DNA of 64,000 bases from Heterocephalus glaber (lineage: Eukaryota; Chordata; Mammalia; Rodentia; Bathyergidae), in the NCBI RefSeq assembly GCF_000247695.1, contig NW_004624843.1, positions 5,548,604 through 5,612,603 of the forward strand, given 5' to 3'. Under the pieces are notes generated by a model. That model was not told where the DNA came from. It searched no databases and was given only the letters and a program-made list of their open reading frames with translations. Shown one piece after another: positions 40,301 to 46,058 of the stretch (position 1 is its first letter; every line of letters starts with the position of its first letter). Position numbers and translations under genes: made by a program.

Positions 40301-42619
40301 CGGTCCTAAATGCTTCAGTTTTAAAACTCAAGTGTATTCATTTGTGAAATGGGAGTAGTTGTAAATCTTCATGCTAAAGGAAAAATCAATGTCTAATCCA
40401 GCTAAAGACCCCAAGGAGCATCAGAAATATATCTAAGTGGCAGGAAAGAGAGAGACCTGCTCCCTCTGAAATCCTGAACGCAGCTCCATGAGTTACACTC
40501 CTGAGCAGGAACCTCATAAATCTGCCCTGTAAATTAACTGGCTTTCAATGTTCCCGAACTTAACATTATAAAGCTTTTGGGCTAAGTGGGGCGGTGTGTG
40601 TGTGTGTGTGTGTGTGTGTGTCTGGACTCCAAACAATTAAGATCCTGTGTTTTTACAGTGTCACAATCCAGCAGACTCCAACATGGAGTTCATAGGACAA
40701 AAGAATGAAAAGGAAAATCAGAGTCTATGCTAAATGCGACCCAAGTTGAAAATGTATGAGGACCGGTCCCATGTCACCGCGTAAGTCAGTGCAACTGTGA
40801 CATTAGAGACAATGGCTGTAGACATGGAGCTAATTATTATCCTGAGATTATGACACTATATCACTTACTGGAGGTTGACCTGGGTTAACTTTCCAGGGCT
40901 TAGCACAGTGCCTCCACCTAGCAGGTACTCAAACATCTGCTGAACACCTTTCAAAAATGCAGTCTACAGCCAGGCGTGGTGGTGCACACCTGTAATCCTA
41001 GCACCAAGGAGGCTGAGGCAGGAGGATCACCGTGAGTTTGAGGCCAGCCTGGGCTAGATAGAAAGACCCTGTCTCAAAAAGCAAAACAACAAAAATGCAG
41101 TCTCCAGCCTTCCTGTAGCACTTTCCCCCTGATCTGTGGGGATTGATCCCAGGGCCCCGGGCATGCCAGGCAACCTCTCTACCACTGACCTCCACCTCCA
41201 TCCTGCCCTCAGCCTGTTTGTTTAGGTTCAAAAACATGTCTAATGCATGCTGCAGCAGCCAAATCCTGGGTAAATACTATCTCCAGTTTCTAGGGGATGC
41301 AAATGCTGAAAGACAAAAATATTAGCTTTGTGGGTAGCTGGGCTAAAAAGAGTATTTCTTAAATCACGTCATGGCAGATGCTATTGGCTACCTCCCCTGT
41401 TCCCTCCACCCCCAGCTTCGCAGAGGTCAGGATTTGGCTCGGTTGTGACCTACTCTGTGCTCTACAGAGACTGAGCTGGCTCCTGTCTCAACAGGCGACC
41501 TTTCCTGTGATGCCATTTGCCATGTGGTGCGGCAGTCAGTAGCCCCACCAGCACTGAACAGATGTTGGTGCTGTGCTCTGAGACCTCCAAACAACAAGCT
41601 AAATAAGCCTCTTTTCTGTATAAAGTACTCAGCCCCAGGTATTTTGTTATAGCAAATGGAACAGACTAAGACATTCAGTCTAATATATTTTTATTGCAGA
41701 AGAGAAATAGATGAAGACACGGCCAAGGAGAGAGAATAAGGGGACATCTTCTAGAGGCTTCTCAAAAAGGTGTCCCCAACAGACAATGGAAGGCAAACCA
41801 CCTTTCCTGCTTTGATGGATGGCTGCTTGAGTGTGTGATGCCTGGGGCAATAGCAGCCATCTTGTCTCACAAGGCCCAAATGAAGCTGGGAAACAAGAAA
41901 AGGCTGCTGGCGATTGTTTAGGCAAACGACCCACTTTGGAGCTTCCTTCCTCTTGGCTCATTAACTGAGACAGACCACTGCTATTGCTTACAATCACTTT
42001 TTGCTGAATATTTTGTTATTTGTAGCCAAAGCCTCTCAATTCAAATAATTTTAGAATTTTTAAAAATCGACTTTTCTCCCAAGATATATATTTAGAATAT
42101 ACTTTAAACTCCAAGCTTCCTGGAGTTACTGGGATTACAAAGAGTTATATGACATACAGTGTGACCATTTTGTATTTGCCTTAAATTCTGATCACCACAG
42201 AAGAGGGTAGATTGAGCAGAGGAGCTGCACAGCATCTGAGGAAATCTCTCCCGGATGTACAACTTGTACATCGTCTTTTCCTGGCTTATATTTTGTACTT
42301 TATGTGGAAGATGACTTTCCCGTACAGCTGGCCCTTGGTGTCTCAAGCGCGCAGAGCTGAGGACCAGGCTGCCACCTTGCCTGGGGGAAAATGGCCTGTT
42401 TGGGGCTAGCTGCCCTCCCATGGGACCGGGGTTCCGCTCCTCACCTTCCAAATCCCCGTGGTGAAGATAATGGCTTCCTCTTTGCATCCTTGTTAGAATT
42501 TCATGTATCCATCAAATAGAAACTTGTAAAAGGTAGGAACCTTTATTACCGTATTTAGTGAGTGACATCTATGTGCCAAGCATTGTGTTAGGTGCTGGAG
42601 ACAATAGCAACACACACAT

Positions 42620-42658
<39 letters not shown>

Positions 42659-45600
42659 GCATGCGCGTGCGGGCGTGCGGTGTGATAGAAAAATACAGTG
42701 AATGCATACGTTTTTCTTTTTAAGTTATTATAGTAGAAGACACAATGTCATCAATCCTCCTCAAAATTCTCCCCTTCGCGTTGAACACACTCATCCCCTT
42801 GTTCTTGCCACTTCCTGAAGCAGCTCTGGAGGCCTCTCGTAAGTGTCATTCGTTGCGCTGTCATAGTTGCCTTGGTGTCCTGGAATCAGCTTAAAACCTT
42901 GCCCTGTTGTGGTCATTTTGACTTTGGGAAAGAGCCATAATTCACACAGTGCCAGATCCAGTGAGTAAAGTGGAGACTCTGATGTTTTGAGGAGCTGCCT
43001 TTCTGTTCAATGACACTTGACAGCAGCAGTCACTGCATTTTTTATCACACCTCCTGTCTAGGAAAGAGCACTTCCAGGAAGGCTTCAGAAAGTGGCAAGA
43101 ATGCAATCCCAACACTTGGAAGGCTGAGGCAGGAGGATCCCTACAAGGTCAAGGCCAGCCTGGGCTACATACTGAGTTCAAGACAATCCTGAAATACATA
43201 GCAAGACCCTGTCTCAAAACAAAACAAAGAAAGCAGCAAGGACAATAGGATGAGGGTTTGCAAAGTGAGGGGGAGGATTTTGAGGAGATTCATGGCAATG
43301 TAACTTTTACTCTAAGAAAATTTTAAATTCAAACATTCACTGTACATATATTTTGCACACTCACAGGCATGCCCAGAAAACCACTCAGGTCTGTGACCCA
43401 CCTGGGCTGCAGCCAACATGACGACAGCTGTGCACCATGTCCCACAGGGTCTCAGCATGTTTCTATCTGGCTTTGCCAGCAGCCACTGCACAATCCAACC
43501 CAGGGGGCTACAAAATGGCCCCAACTCATTCTACTTCCCCTTCCTTCATTCCCCTGTGTCCTTGAGAGCCTGCTGTCCCTTCCTGCCACCTGACAGAGAA
43601 GTGCGTCACTCACAGCTGAAGCCTGGAGGCTGCTGTAGGATCCCTGAGCACTCCATGAAGCCTCCAGTGCAGCTGAGCTGTCCCCCACCTCTGTGCACCC
43701 CAGGAGCAGAAGATAGTGTAGAGGACCTCGGGGGATCGATGCCCAATGGCAGTCTCCTGCTGGAGGAGGGAACTGAGGCCCAGGACAGCCCCTGCTCCCA
43801 GCTCTGCAAGTGTGCAGCAGCCCCCTGGGTTGGAAGCCTGGGGGAGGTGGCAGAAACAGCTGGCCCTGCAGCCCTTAGATCAGACCTGCTGGGAAGTGGA
43901 CTTCAAAGTCTCCATCCCAGACTGAGTGGCGAGAGCTTAGGGAGTCTTTCTTTCAAAACCAGGATTTCCTAACTAACATCAGTTTTGGATCAGACCTTCT
44001 CTCCTCATGCACAAACAAACTGAAAAGCCACCACGTCCCCCAGCCTGACACACACTGGGGGCCTCCGGGGACACAATTCAAGGTAGGAGCCTCAAGGCTG
44101 AAAGGCTGAACCCACTGCAGCAGCTCCACCCTCGGCTTCCCCAGCTCCTGCTCCTCCCTCTGGGCTGTGGGGCCCCAGGGACAAGGGATGCCCTGAAAAA
44201 CCCCCGGTCTCCCACTTCCATCCTGGAGTCACCCTGTGTCCGTCTGAGGTTTGGGACTGGAGCACAACCGTATACTTAAGGAAGAAATCTTCCGAATGGA
44301 GAATTGTTATTTAAGTGAGCATAGAGCCAGCTGCTCTATGGACATCGAAGAATGCGCCCTAAGCAGCCAGCTCCGTTCCCAGACTAGCGAGAAACTGTGC
44401 CGCCCTCACTGTTGAGGACAGGAGAACTCATCCGAAGTCACCAGCAATTTTTTTAAAAATGCAAGTGCTGGAGTTCTCAGGACATGTGTGGACTCCCTCT
44501 GGGTATTCACAGCTCTCCCCTGCTGCTCGGTACAAACTGGATTCGAACACGAGGCTCCCTGGGGTCCCTGCAGAGGTCTCTCCCCTAACTCAGAGTCCTC
44601 CCCTCTGCCTCTCCCCTTCACACAGCATCGAAGGGCTCTGCCCAGGGGCCCCTTGCTGTGGGCGGCTTCCCAGCCCCTCCCTGGTGGGAGCTCAACGAGG
44701 GGCCCTGCCTGGCCCAGCAGTGCTGCTGCACCCCATCTTCCTGGCAGGAGAGACAGGGACAGAGGGCGAGCGGGGGTCCCCACAGCGCAGGCCGGACACC
44801 CACTGGCTAAGGTGGCCGGGTGGTGCAGCCCTAATGACACCTGGCAGTTTCGCCCTGGAGCCCTTTAGAGCCCCCGGAACGAACCAAAGGAAGCCACGCC
44901 CGCCAGGCCACCCACCTATTTGTTCGATGAGGTTTCTCCAGGAGTCGGCAGGGATGGGGTGGATCATCTGCAGGGCCTCCGTGAGGGTGGTAGGGCTGTC
45001 GGCCAGGGCCGGGCACTCCTCGGGCGTGGTTCCATTTCCCGGGGTGGAGGACGACTCGCTGCCAGGGAGGGAGGACGGCAGGGCTGGTTATTTTTAAGCA
45101 ACGACACATACCTCGGCGGGCGGCTCGAGTGAGGCGTCGCCTGGCTGGCTGCCGTCTGGGGCTCCGAGCTTGGACACCCAGGGGCAAGGGCGCAGTGGCC
45201 GCCGCCCCTCCCGACCAGGCGGCCCCCAGGTCCATTCTGTCACCACACCAGGGCGCGACGGGGTGATTCATCCCACACCAGCCCGCCCAAACCTTCATGT
45301 TTTTCGAGCTCGTGGGCAGGCGGCGGAAACTTGGCGCGCTGTGCCCGCGCCTGGCGCCTCGAGGAGGCCCCAACAGACCCGCGGCCAAGAGGCTACAGCG
45401 CGTCCCCCGCATGTCGCGGCTCGGGCGCCTGTGGACCTCGGACCCCGATTCCCCGGCCCTAGGGTCAGGACCCATGGGGAAGGGGTGCCGAGGGGCCGCG
45501 CGCCAGGGCGTCCAGGGCGAGGGCGCAGAGGCGATCCGGCGGCGGGAACCGGGACGGGGACGAGGGAGGGCGACAGGCGCCCTCCGGGGACGCGGGTCCA

Positions 45601-45789
45601 GCGAGGCCCCGGGCGAGCGGGGTGCGGGGTCGTGCAGAGTCGGGCTGGGCGCGCGGGCGGGCGGGGGCGGGAGGATGCTCACCTGCCGGGCAGGTGTCCC
45701 GCCGCCGAGTCGCGCGCGTCGCTCTCCGAGGTGGAGCTGTCGTGGTCCACAGCGCAGGCGGCGCTGAAGGCTGCGGCCAGCAGCTCCAT
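10150..45789 (-). CDS. NGEF: NGEF (ephexin-1), Rho-family guanine nucleotide exchange factor, short isoform, 13 coding exons
   Basis: The 5'-3' join on the - strand is 45789-45683, 45058-44916, 39974-39664, 19254-19094, 18730-18578, 16386-16257, 14838-14764, 13581-13492, 13099-12936, 12840-12685, 12073-11994, 11473-11369 and 10340-10150. The total is 1866 nt, or 621 residues plus stop, close to the roughly 618 of the human short isoform. All junctions are GT-AG and the phases fit. Order: short variable N-terminus; Tyr87 in LLYQEYRDK; acidic run 124-136; DH domain about 184-368; PH about 400-512; SH3 about 523-584; basic tail ending GSRNRQ. Known role: it links EphA receptors to RhoA, Rac1 and Cdc42 in growth-cone collapse and dendritic-spine control, and Src phosphorylation of Tyr87 raises RhoA exchange. 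The long isoform's upstream exons were not found here. Identification is from recalled near-identity in the catalytic region. Confidence 0.97.
11163..11207 (+). repeat. Short GGGTCAGGGCCA minisatellite
   Basis: About four imperfect copies of a GGGTCAGGGCCA/GGG unit in NGEF intron 12. Confidence 0.7.
11369..11473 (-). CDS. NGEF: NGEF coding exon 12 (SH3 domain, first half)
   Basis: 105 nt encoding [20 protein letters not shown] and [33 protein letters not shown] is an SH3 RT-loop of the ALYDY type, here with a diverged HPY. Acceptor CCGCAG, donor GATG|GTGAGC. Confidence 0.97.
11994..12073 (-). CDS. NGEF: NGEF coding exon 11 (PH C-terminal helix)
   Basis: 80 nt encoding [20 protein letters not shown] and FTSRLL. 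The Trp in the first segment is the conserved residue of the PH C-terminal helix. Acceptor GCCAG, donor CTGG|GTGAGT. Confidence 0.97.
12685..12840 (-). CDS. NGEF: NGEF coding exon 10 (PH domain, C-terminal part)
   Basis: 156 nt encoding [20 protein letters not shown] through [17 protein letters not shown]. The intron before it (12841-12935) is only 95 nt. The donor TCA|GTGAGT places an in-frame TGA just past the exon, so retention would truncate the protein. Confidence 0.97.
12936..13099 (-). CDS. NGEF: NGEF coding exon 9 (PH domain, N-terminal part)
   Basis: 164 nt encoding [20 protein letters not shown] through [29 protein letters not shown] and [11 protein letters not shown] are classic first and middle PH beta-strands. 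Donor AGG|GTGAGC. Confidence 0.97.
13492..13581 (-). CDS. NGEF: NGEF coding exon 8 (end of DH, linker to PH)
   Basis: 90 nt, 30 codons: [20 protein letters not shown] and [10 protein letters not shown]. Phase 0 at both ends. It forms the last DH helix and the linker into the pleckstrin-homology domain. Confidence 0.97.
14044..14243 (-). repeat. Two adjacent ID SINEs sharing one target site
   Basis: Two same-orientation ID units (14049-14138 and 14149-14243) each end in ACTGAGCTAAAnCCCCAGCCCT. The 10-bp word CAGTTACTTT occurs three times, at 14034-14043, 14139-14148 and 14244-14253, before, between and after the units. Confidence 0.88.
14329..14500 (+). repeat. B1-dID composite SINE
   Basis: A B1 half (CCAGGTGTGGTGGCGCACAC, CAGCACGCTGGGAGGCTGAG) is followed by a degenerate ID half (GATGAGGATGTAGCTCAGTG, CCCTGGGTTCAGCCCCTAG). 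Confidence 0.8.
14764..14838 (-). CDS. NGEF: NGEF coding exon 7 (DH domain)
   Basis: 75 nt, exactly 25 codons: [20 protein letters not shown] and RELEM. Phase 0 at both ends, so skipping it would keep the frame but remove a DH helix. Acceptor GCCCAG, donor ATG|GTGAGT. Confidence 0.96.
14879..14940 (+). repeat. CA/CG-rich simple repeat
   Basis: Alternating purine-pyrimidine tract of ACGC, CACA and ATGC units 40 bp upstream of NGEF exon 7's acceptor. Confidence 0.85.
16257..16386 (-). CDS. NGEF: NGEF coding exon 6 (DH domain core)
   Basis: 130 nt encoding [19 protein letters not shown] and [20 protein letters not shown]. The [11 protein letters not shown] motif is the conserved DH helix that carries GTPase-contact residues. 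It ends on a codon boundary, GTCCAG|GTACAG. Confidence 0.97.
16387..18577 (-). other. NGEF: NGEF intron 5
   Basis: Holds mariner copy A. The remaining sequence (17600-18577) is not recognised. Confidence 0.8.
16885..17595 (+). mobile_element. Mariner-derived snap-back element, copy A (non-autonomous)
   Basis: The body (17140-17595) reads on the + strand as the mariner transposase C-terminal third, with a diverged [15 protein letters not shown] motif at 17145-17190. The left arm (16885-17090) is an inverted copy of the C-terminal end: the - strand shows [20 protein letters not shown], a typical mariner tail. The two arms face each other (ATAGTAAAAGATACATTG near 16931 and its diverged complement near 17565). 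Stops and frameshifts are present, so no active transposase is encoded. It lies in NGEF intron 5. Confidence 0.75.
18578..18730 (-). CDS. NGEF: NGEF coding exon 5 (DH domain)
   Basis: 153 nt encoding [20 protein letters not shown] through [19 protein letters not shown]. Acceptor TGGCAG, donor GCT|GTGCGT. One visible difference from the human sequence as I recall it is His for Arg in [11 protein letters not shown]. Confidence 0.97.
19094..19254 (-). CDS. NGEF: NGEF coding exon 4 (start of DH domain)
   Basis: 161 nt, opening with [19 protein letters not shown], the first conserved helix of the Dbl-homology domain that contacts Rho GTPases. It ends in DVMAVSE plus two bases of an Arg codon at CG|GTGAGG. 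The preceding intron is the largest in the gene (20.4 kb). Confidence 0.97.
19684..19806 (-). repeat. B1-like SINE
   Basis: TTGAGACAAAGTCTCTCTAT, CTGCCTCAGCTTCTGAGTTC and CGCGCCACCACACCCAACCA. Confidence 0.85.
19866..19955 (-). repeat. ID SINE
   Basis: GGTGCTGGGGATCAAACCAG and TACTACTGAGCTACCACCTC. Standard ID boxes in antisense. Confidence 0.8.
20028..20110 (-). repeat. ID SINE
   Basis: AGTACCAGGGATCGAACTCA and GTGCCACTGAGCTAAGTCTA, with an A/T-rich tail at the left. Confidence 0.85.
20134..20325 (+). repeat. B1-dID composite SINE
   Basis: CCAGGTGTGGTGGCACACGC and GCCTGGGCAATTTAGTGATT, then GGGCTGGGGATGTAGCTCAC. Confidence 0.82.
20545..20730 (+). mobile_element. MLT1-like LTR fragment
   Basis: TGGGTTAAACTGTGGCTCCC and GGAAAAGGGGTCTTTGCGGA match MLT1 U3 blocks. 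The 3' part is not recognised. Confidence 0.5.
21985..22150 (+). repeat. L2 fragment with short ATTC repeat
   Basis: CACTCATTCATTCATTCATT is followed by GGTGCTGAGCTTCAGGGGTG and CACACTTCAGAGAGAGCCA, the L2 layout. Diverged. Confidence 0.45.
22175..22330 (+). repeat. Degenerate TG-rich repeat
   Basis: Repeated GTGTGTGnnTGAGTGTGT-like units with interruptions. Confidence 0.75.
23690..24010 (+). mobile_element. MLT1-like LTR, diverged
   Basis: AGCTGTGTCCCCTAGATTCC, CTTTAAAGCAGTGATTTGGG and GGCCAGCAGTGTCCTTGGAG resemble MLT1. Diverged, end uncertain. Confidence 0.5.
24040..24290 (-). mobile_element. MaLR LTR fragment, reverse, with poly-C run
   Basis: CTTAGTCCATTTTGTGCAGC is the complement of the MaLR 3' end. 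A run of C interrupted by one G occupies 24226-24248. Confidence 0.6.
24733..24878 (+). repeat. B1-like SINE
   Basis: CCTAGCACTTGGGAGGCTGA, GGTTCAAGGCCAGCCAGGGC and an A tail from 24868. Confidence 0.88.
25190..25510 (+). mobile_element. Possible L1 remnant
   Basis: GTCAGGGAAATGCAGAGTAG and TAGTGAGATCCTGTTTTCAA resemble an old L1 3' block, but divergence is high and the rest is not recognised. Confidence 0.3.
26174..26240 (-). repeat. B1-like fragment
   Basis: CCTGCCTCAGCCTCCTGAGT and GCTGGGATTAGGCGCGTACA. Only the 5' half of a B1 is present. Confidence 0.65.
26668..26752 (+). repeat. ID SINE
   Basis: GAGGATTTAGCTCAGTGGTT and CCCGAGTTCGATCCCCGGTA with an A10 tail. Short flank repeat AATACAC on both sides. 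Confidence 0.9.
26862..26952 (+). repeat. ID SINE
   Basis: GGGTGGGGATGTAGCTCAGT and GGAGATTGATCCCTGGTACC, tail A18. Flank repeat AAATGTGAG on both sides. Confidence 0.9.
26960..27110 (+). repeat. B1-like SINE
   Basis: GGGGCTGAGGCAGGAGGACT and CATAGCAAGACCTGTCTCAA with a (AAAT)n tail. The 5' end is shortened. Confidence 0.8.
27283..27389 (-). repeat. B1-like SINE
   Basis: TGTGTAGCCCAGGCTGGCCT and GGGATTACAGGCATGTGTCA. Confidence 0.88.
27420..27774 (-). mobile_element. Antisense L1 3' fragment, part 1 (split by the PNP retrocopy)
   Basis: Reads as the reverse complement of an L1M 3' UTR: AACATTTGTGCACACACTTG and GATAAATGTCTAGAAGTAGA. It continues after the PNP insertion at 29339, so the L1 was present first. 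Confidence 0.65.
27759..27774. repeat. Target-site duplication, left, of the PNP retrocopy
   Basis: CATTTAAAAATTTCTT, identical to 29323-29338. Its TTAAAA-type core is the kind of site cut by the L1 endonuclease. Confidence 0.92.
27775..29322 (-). pseudogene. PNP: PNP processed pseudogene (purine nucleoside phosphorylase retrocopy)
   Basis: An intronless copy of PNP mRNA on the - strand. Translation follows the parent enzyme from [20 protein letters not shown] (start about 29230) through [20 protein letters not shown] and [20 protein letters not shown] to the natural stop region at 28365. Damage: an Arg codon became TGA after VPGHAG (about 29026), a double stop follows WKQMNK (about 28675), and a frameshift occurs after GSSFETG (about 28630). 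5' and 3' UTR sequence is included. Short runs of T on the + strand at 27775-27780 represent the decayed poly(A) tail. A perfect 16-bp duplication, CATTTAAAAATTTCTT, flanks it at 27759-27774 and 29323-29338. Known for the parent: a purine-salvage enzyme that cleaves inosine and guanosine. This copy cannot make it. Confidence 0.95.
29323..29338. repeat. Target-site duplication, right, of the PNP retrocopy
   Basis: Second copy of the 16-bp duplication. Its first three bases (CAT on +, ATG on -) supply an accidental in-frame ATG upstream of the PNP start. Confidence 0.92.
29339..30155 (-). mobile_element. Antisense L1 fragment, part 2
   Basis: Continues the L1 of 27420-27774: TTGCTTTGCCCATTTTTCT near 29558 and TTGCCCTGGCTAGGAGTTCC near 29822 are antisense L1 3' and ORF2 blocks. 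An ID element lies at its right end. Confidence 0.6.
30158..30242 (-). repeat. ID SINE
   Basis: TTGTACCGGGGATTGAATTC and CACTGAGCTAAATCCCCAGC. Confidence 0.9.
30826..31018 (+). mobile_element. MER5A-like hAT (Charlie) MITE inside L1
   Basis: Follows MER5A end to end: GGCTCTCAGCCAGGAGTCAC, TCCAGAGATCTCTGGGGCAT, CTGGCATCCAGCAGGCAGCA, CAATGCACAGGGCAGACCC and GTGTTGCTGTTGAGAGG. It splits the antisense L1 3' UTR. A clean 8-bp duplication could not be seen. Confidence 0.8.
31397..31580 (+). repeat. B1-dID composite SINE, diverged
   Basis: GGAGTGGTGATGCCCACCTA and GAGACTCTGTCTCCAAATTA, then CTGAGATGTTGCTTAGTGGT. Lies in the antisense L1. Confidence 0.7.
31797..31955 (-). repeat. Two adjacent ID SINEs at one site, the first truncated
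   Basis: The first unit (31797-31855) stops after its B-box half at GGCAGGCAG. The second (31864-31955) is complete. TAATGGT occurs before, between and after them (31780-31786, 31857-31863 and 31956-31962). Confidence 0.82.
32340..32430 (-). repeat. ID SINE with target-site duplication
   Basis: ACCGGAGATCAAACTCGGGT plus the complement of the A box. Flanks AGCGATAGGGTTTT (32326-32339) and AGCAATAGGGTTTT (32431-32444) differ at one base. Confidence 0.88.
32926..33029 (+). repeat. ID SINE with target-site duplication
   Basis: GGGTTGGAGATGTAGTTCAG and GGGTTTGATCCCTGGTATGG. Flanks AAACCATGTAGGCCCA (32910-32925) and AAACCATATAGGCCCA (33030-33045). Confidence 0.9.
33202..33313 (-). repeat. B1-like SINE
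   Basis: TTTTGAGACAGGGTCTCACT and GTGCTGGGGTTACAGGCATG. A (TA)n run lies at its tail side (33182-33204). Confidence 0.88.
33801..33893 (-). repeat. (CT)n run with ID remnant
   Basis: A TC dinucleotide run at 33801-33828 is followed by GTCTTGCACATGTTAGGCAA and TCTACCTCTGACCTATACCC, an antisense ID with lost B box. Confidence 0.65.
34156..34177 (+). repeat. (CA)n
   Basis: Uninterrupted AC repeat of about 11 units. Confidence 0.95.
34636..34737 (-). repeat. B1/FLAM-like SINE
   Basis: AGAGACAGGGTCTTGCTGTG and TCTTAAACTCCTGGACTCAA. The left part is missing. Confidence 0.7.
35160..35548 (+). mobile_element. MaLR (MST-like) solo LTR
   Basis: Starts TGTTATGGTTTATATCTAGA, contains GAGGAGGTGGGGCCTGGTCA and GAGCCAAAATAAACCTTTCC (poly(A) signal), and ends GGGACTAAGACA. 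This is the standard layout of mammalian MaLR LTRs. No internal region follows. Confidence 0.85.
35830..36062 (+). mobile_element. MaLR LTR 3' end, split by an ID element
   Basis: CCCAGCCTCCAGAACCATGG, then after the ID insertion TTGTTATAAATTACCCAGCC and AAAATGGACTAAGACA. This is an LTR tail without its 5' part. Confidence 0.75.
35900..35991 (-). repeat. Young ID SINE with perfect 12-bp duplication
   Basis: GGAACCGGGGATCAAACTCG and CACTGAGCTAAATCCCCGGC next to a T20 tail complement. TAACCTCTTCTT repeats exactly at 35888-35899 and 35992-36003. Confidence 0.95.
36063..36205 (+). repeat. MIR SINE
   Basis: TACAGATAAAGCAACTGAAG, ATCACACAGCTAAGAAGTGG and CAGAGCTGAGAATCAAAACC are MIR core and 3' blocks. 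Confidence 0.75.
36703..36790 (+). repeat. ID SINE
   Basis: GTCCGGGGATGTAGCTCAGT and CCCGAGTTCGATCTCTGGTA, with a tail of A then TA repeats. Confidence 0.88.
37352..37460 (-). repeat. B1-like SINE, internally shortened
   Basis: TGAGACAGGGTCTTATTATG and GGTGTGCCACCACACGGGGC. The middle (TGCCTCAGCCTCC) is missing. Confidence 0.75.
38318..38575 (-). repeat. Two adjacent B1-like SINEs
   Basis: The first unit, 38318-38467, has TGAGACAGGATCTTGCTATG and CCCAAGTGCTGGGATCATAG. The second, 38470-38575, has AGAGATGAGGGTCTTGCAGT and is truncated at its 5' end. Confidence 0.8.
38822..38960 (+). repeat. ID SINE, diverged, followed by an ACGC/CA-rich run
   Basis: GGTTGGGGGCGTGGCTCAAC and CGTTCCAGTCCCAACGCAGA. 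Alternating purine-pyrimidine run at 38922-38957. Confidence 0.65.
39664..39974 (-). CDS. NGEF: NGEF coding exon 3 (regulatory tyrosine, acidic run, inhibitory helix)
   Basis: 311 nt, residues 84-187. Tyr87 of LLYQEYRDK (codon 39964-39966) matches in number and context the Src-phosphorylated tyrosine of mouse ephexin-1. A 13-residue run of Glu/Asp ([13 protein letters not shown], residues 124-136, bases 39817-39855) comes from a GAG/GAC-type trinucleotide repeat. The conserved [19 protein letters not shown] is the segment preceding the DH domain that is associated with autoinhibition in this family. Donor GAG|GTAGGC. Confidence 0.97.
40320..40375 (-). repeat. MIR fragment
   Basis: GTGAAATGGGAGTAGTTGTA resembles the MIR antisense block. 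Short. Confidence 0.35.
40594..40621 (+). repeat. (GT)n
   Basis: Uninterrupted GT repeat of about 14 units, in NGEF intron 2. Confidence 0.95.
40972..41082 (+). repeat. B1-like SINE with target-site duplication
   Basis: GCCAGGCGTGGTGGTGCACA and AGACCCTGTCTCAAAAAGCA. AAAATGCAGTCT flanks both ends (about 40954-40965 and 41092-41103). Confidence 0.9.
41130..41205 (-). repeat. ID remnant
   Basis: GGGGATTGATCCCAGGGCCC and TCTCTACCACTGACCTCCAC. Confidence 0.65.
41445..41673 (+). mobile_element. MaLR/MLT LTR 3' part
   Basis: CAACAAGCTAAATAAGCCTC, AGTACTCAGCCCCAGGTATT and AATGGAACAGACTAAGACAT form a typical LTR tail. Confidence 0.65.
42545..42612. repeat. L2/MIR fragment
   Basis: TGCCAAGCATTGTGTTAGGT matches the common L2-type block for 'tgccaggcactgtgctaggc'. 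It directly precedes the TC/AC repeat. Confidence 0.45.
42620..42690 (+). repeat. (TC)n(AC)n compound repeat
   Basis: TC units to 42642, AC units to 42659, then a GCATGCGCGTGCGGGCGTGC tract. It abuts the left end of mariner copy B. Confidence 0.92.
42700..43355 (-). mobile_element. Mariner-derived snap-back element, copy B (non-autonomous, B1 inserted)
   Basis: The body is on the - strand from about 43010 to 42700. [16 protein letters not shown] (near 42920-42970) matches the region of the third catalytic Asp in mariners, here Glu, followed by the tail [11 protein letters not shown]. The inverted C-terminal arm is at 43040-43355 and is interrupted by a B1 at 43107-43222. The junction between arm and body is homologous to that of copy A. 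Located in NGEF intron 2. Confidence 0.75.
43107..43222 (+). repeat. B1-like SINE inside mariner copy B
   Basis: CAACACTTGGAAGGCTGAGG and AGCAAGACCCTGTCTCAAAA. It interrupts the inverted arm of the mariner element, so it is the later insertion. Confidence 0.88.
44916..45058 (-). CDS. NGEF: NGEF coding exon 2 (first exon shared by isoforms)
   Basis: 143 nt, acceptor GGCAG, donor AATAG|GTGGGT. Encodes [20 protein letters not shown] and then a segment with [17 protein letters not shown]. The Ser/Thr/Pro-rich half is probably disordered (inference); the second half is highly conserved. The last base is the first base of the Gly84 codon. Confidence 0.95.
45683..45789 (-). CDS. NGEF: NGEF alternative first coding exon (short isoform)
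   Basis: Encodes [20 protein letters not shown] and the following [14 protein letters not shown], then AG of a split Ser codon at the donor AG|GTGAGC. This N-terminus is that of the short ephexin-1 isoform. The exon continues upstream as 5' UTR for at least 20 bases (to 45809), where the assembly gap begins, so the transcription start is not visible. Confidence 0.93.
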
Positions 45790-45809
45790 GGGGCCCAGGG
45801 TGCGGCGGG

Positions 45810-46058
45810 NNNNNNNNNNNNNNNNNNNNNNNNNNNNNNNNNNNNNNNNNNNNNNNNNNNNNNNNNNNNNNNNNNNNNNNNNNNNNNNNNNNNNNNNNNN
45901 NNNNNNNNNNNNNNNNNNNNNNNNNNNNNNNNNNNNNNNNNNNNNNNNNNNNNNNNNNNNNNNNNNNNNNNNNNNNNNNNNNNNNNNNNNNNNNNNNNNN
46001 NNNNNNNNNNNNNNNNNNNNNNNNNNNNNNNNNNNNNNNNNNNNNNNNNNNNNNNNNN
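45810..46058. other. Assembly gap (N run, 249 positions)
   Basis: All N. Its place within extreme GC-rich sequence suggests a sequencing dropout. It removes the 5' UTR and core promoter of the short NGEF isoform. Confidence 1.

Larger units (their letters stand above)
39975..44915 (-). other. NGEF: NGEF intron 2
   Basis: Contains B1, ID and MaLR pieces, the GT repeat and mariner copy B. 43360-44915 is unique and rather GC-rich without a supported exon. Confidence 0.8.
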
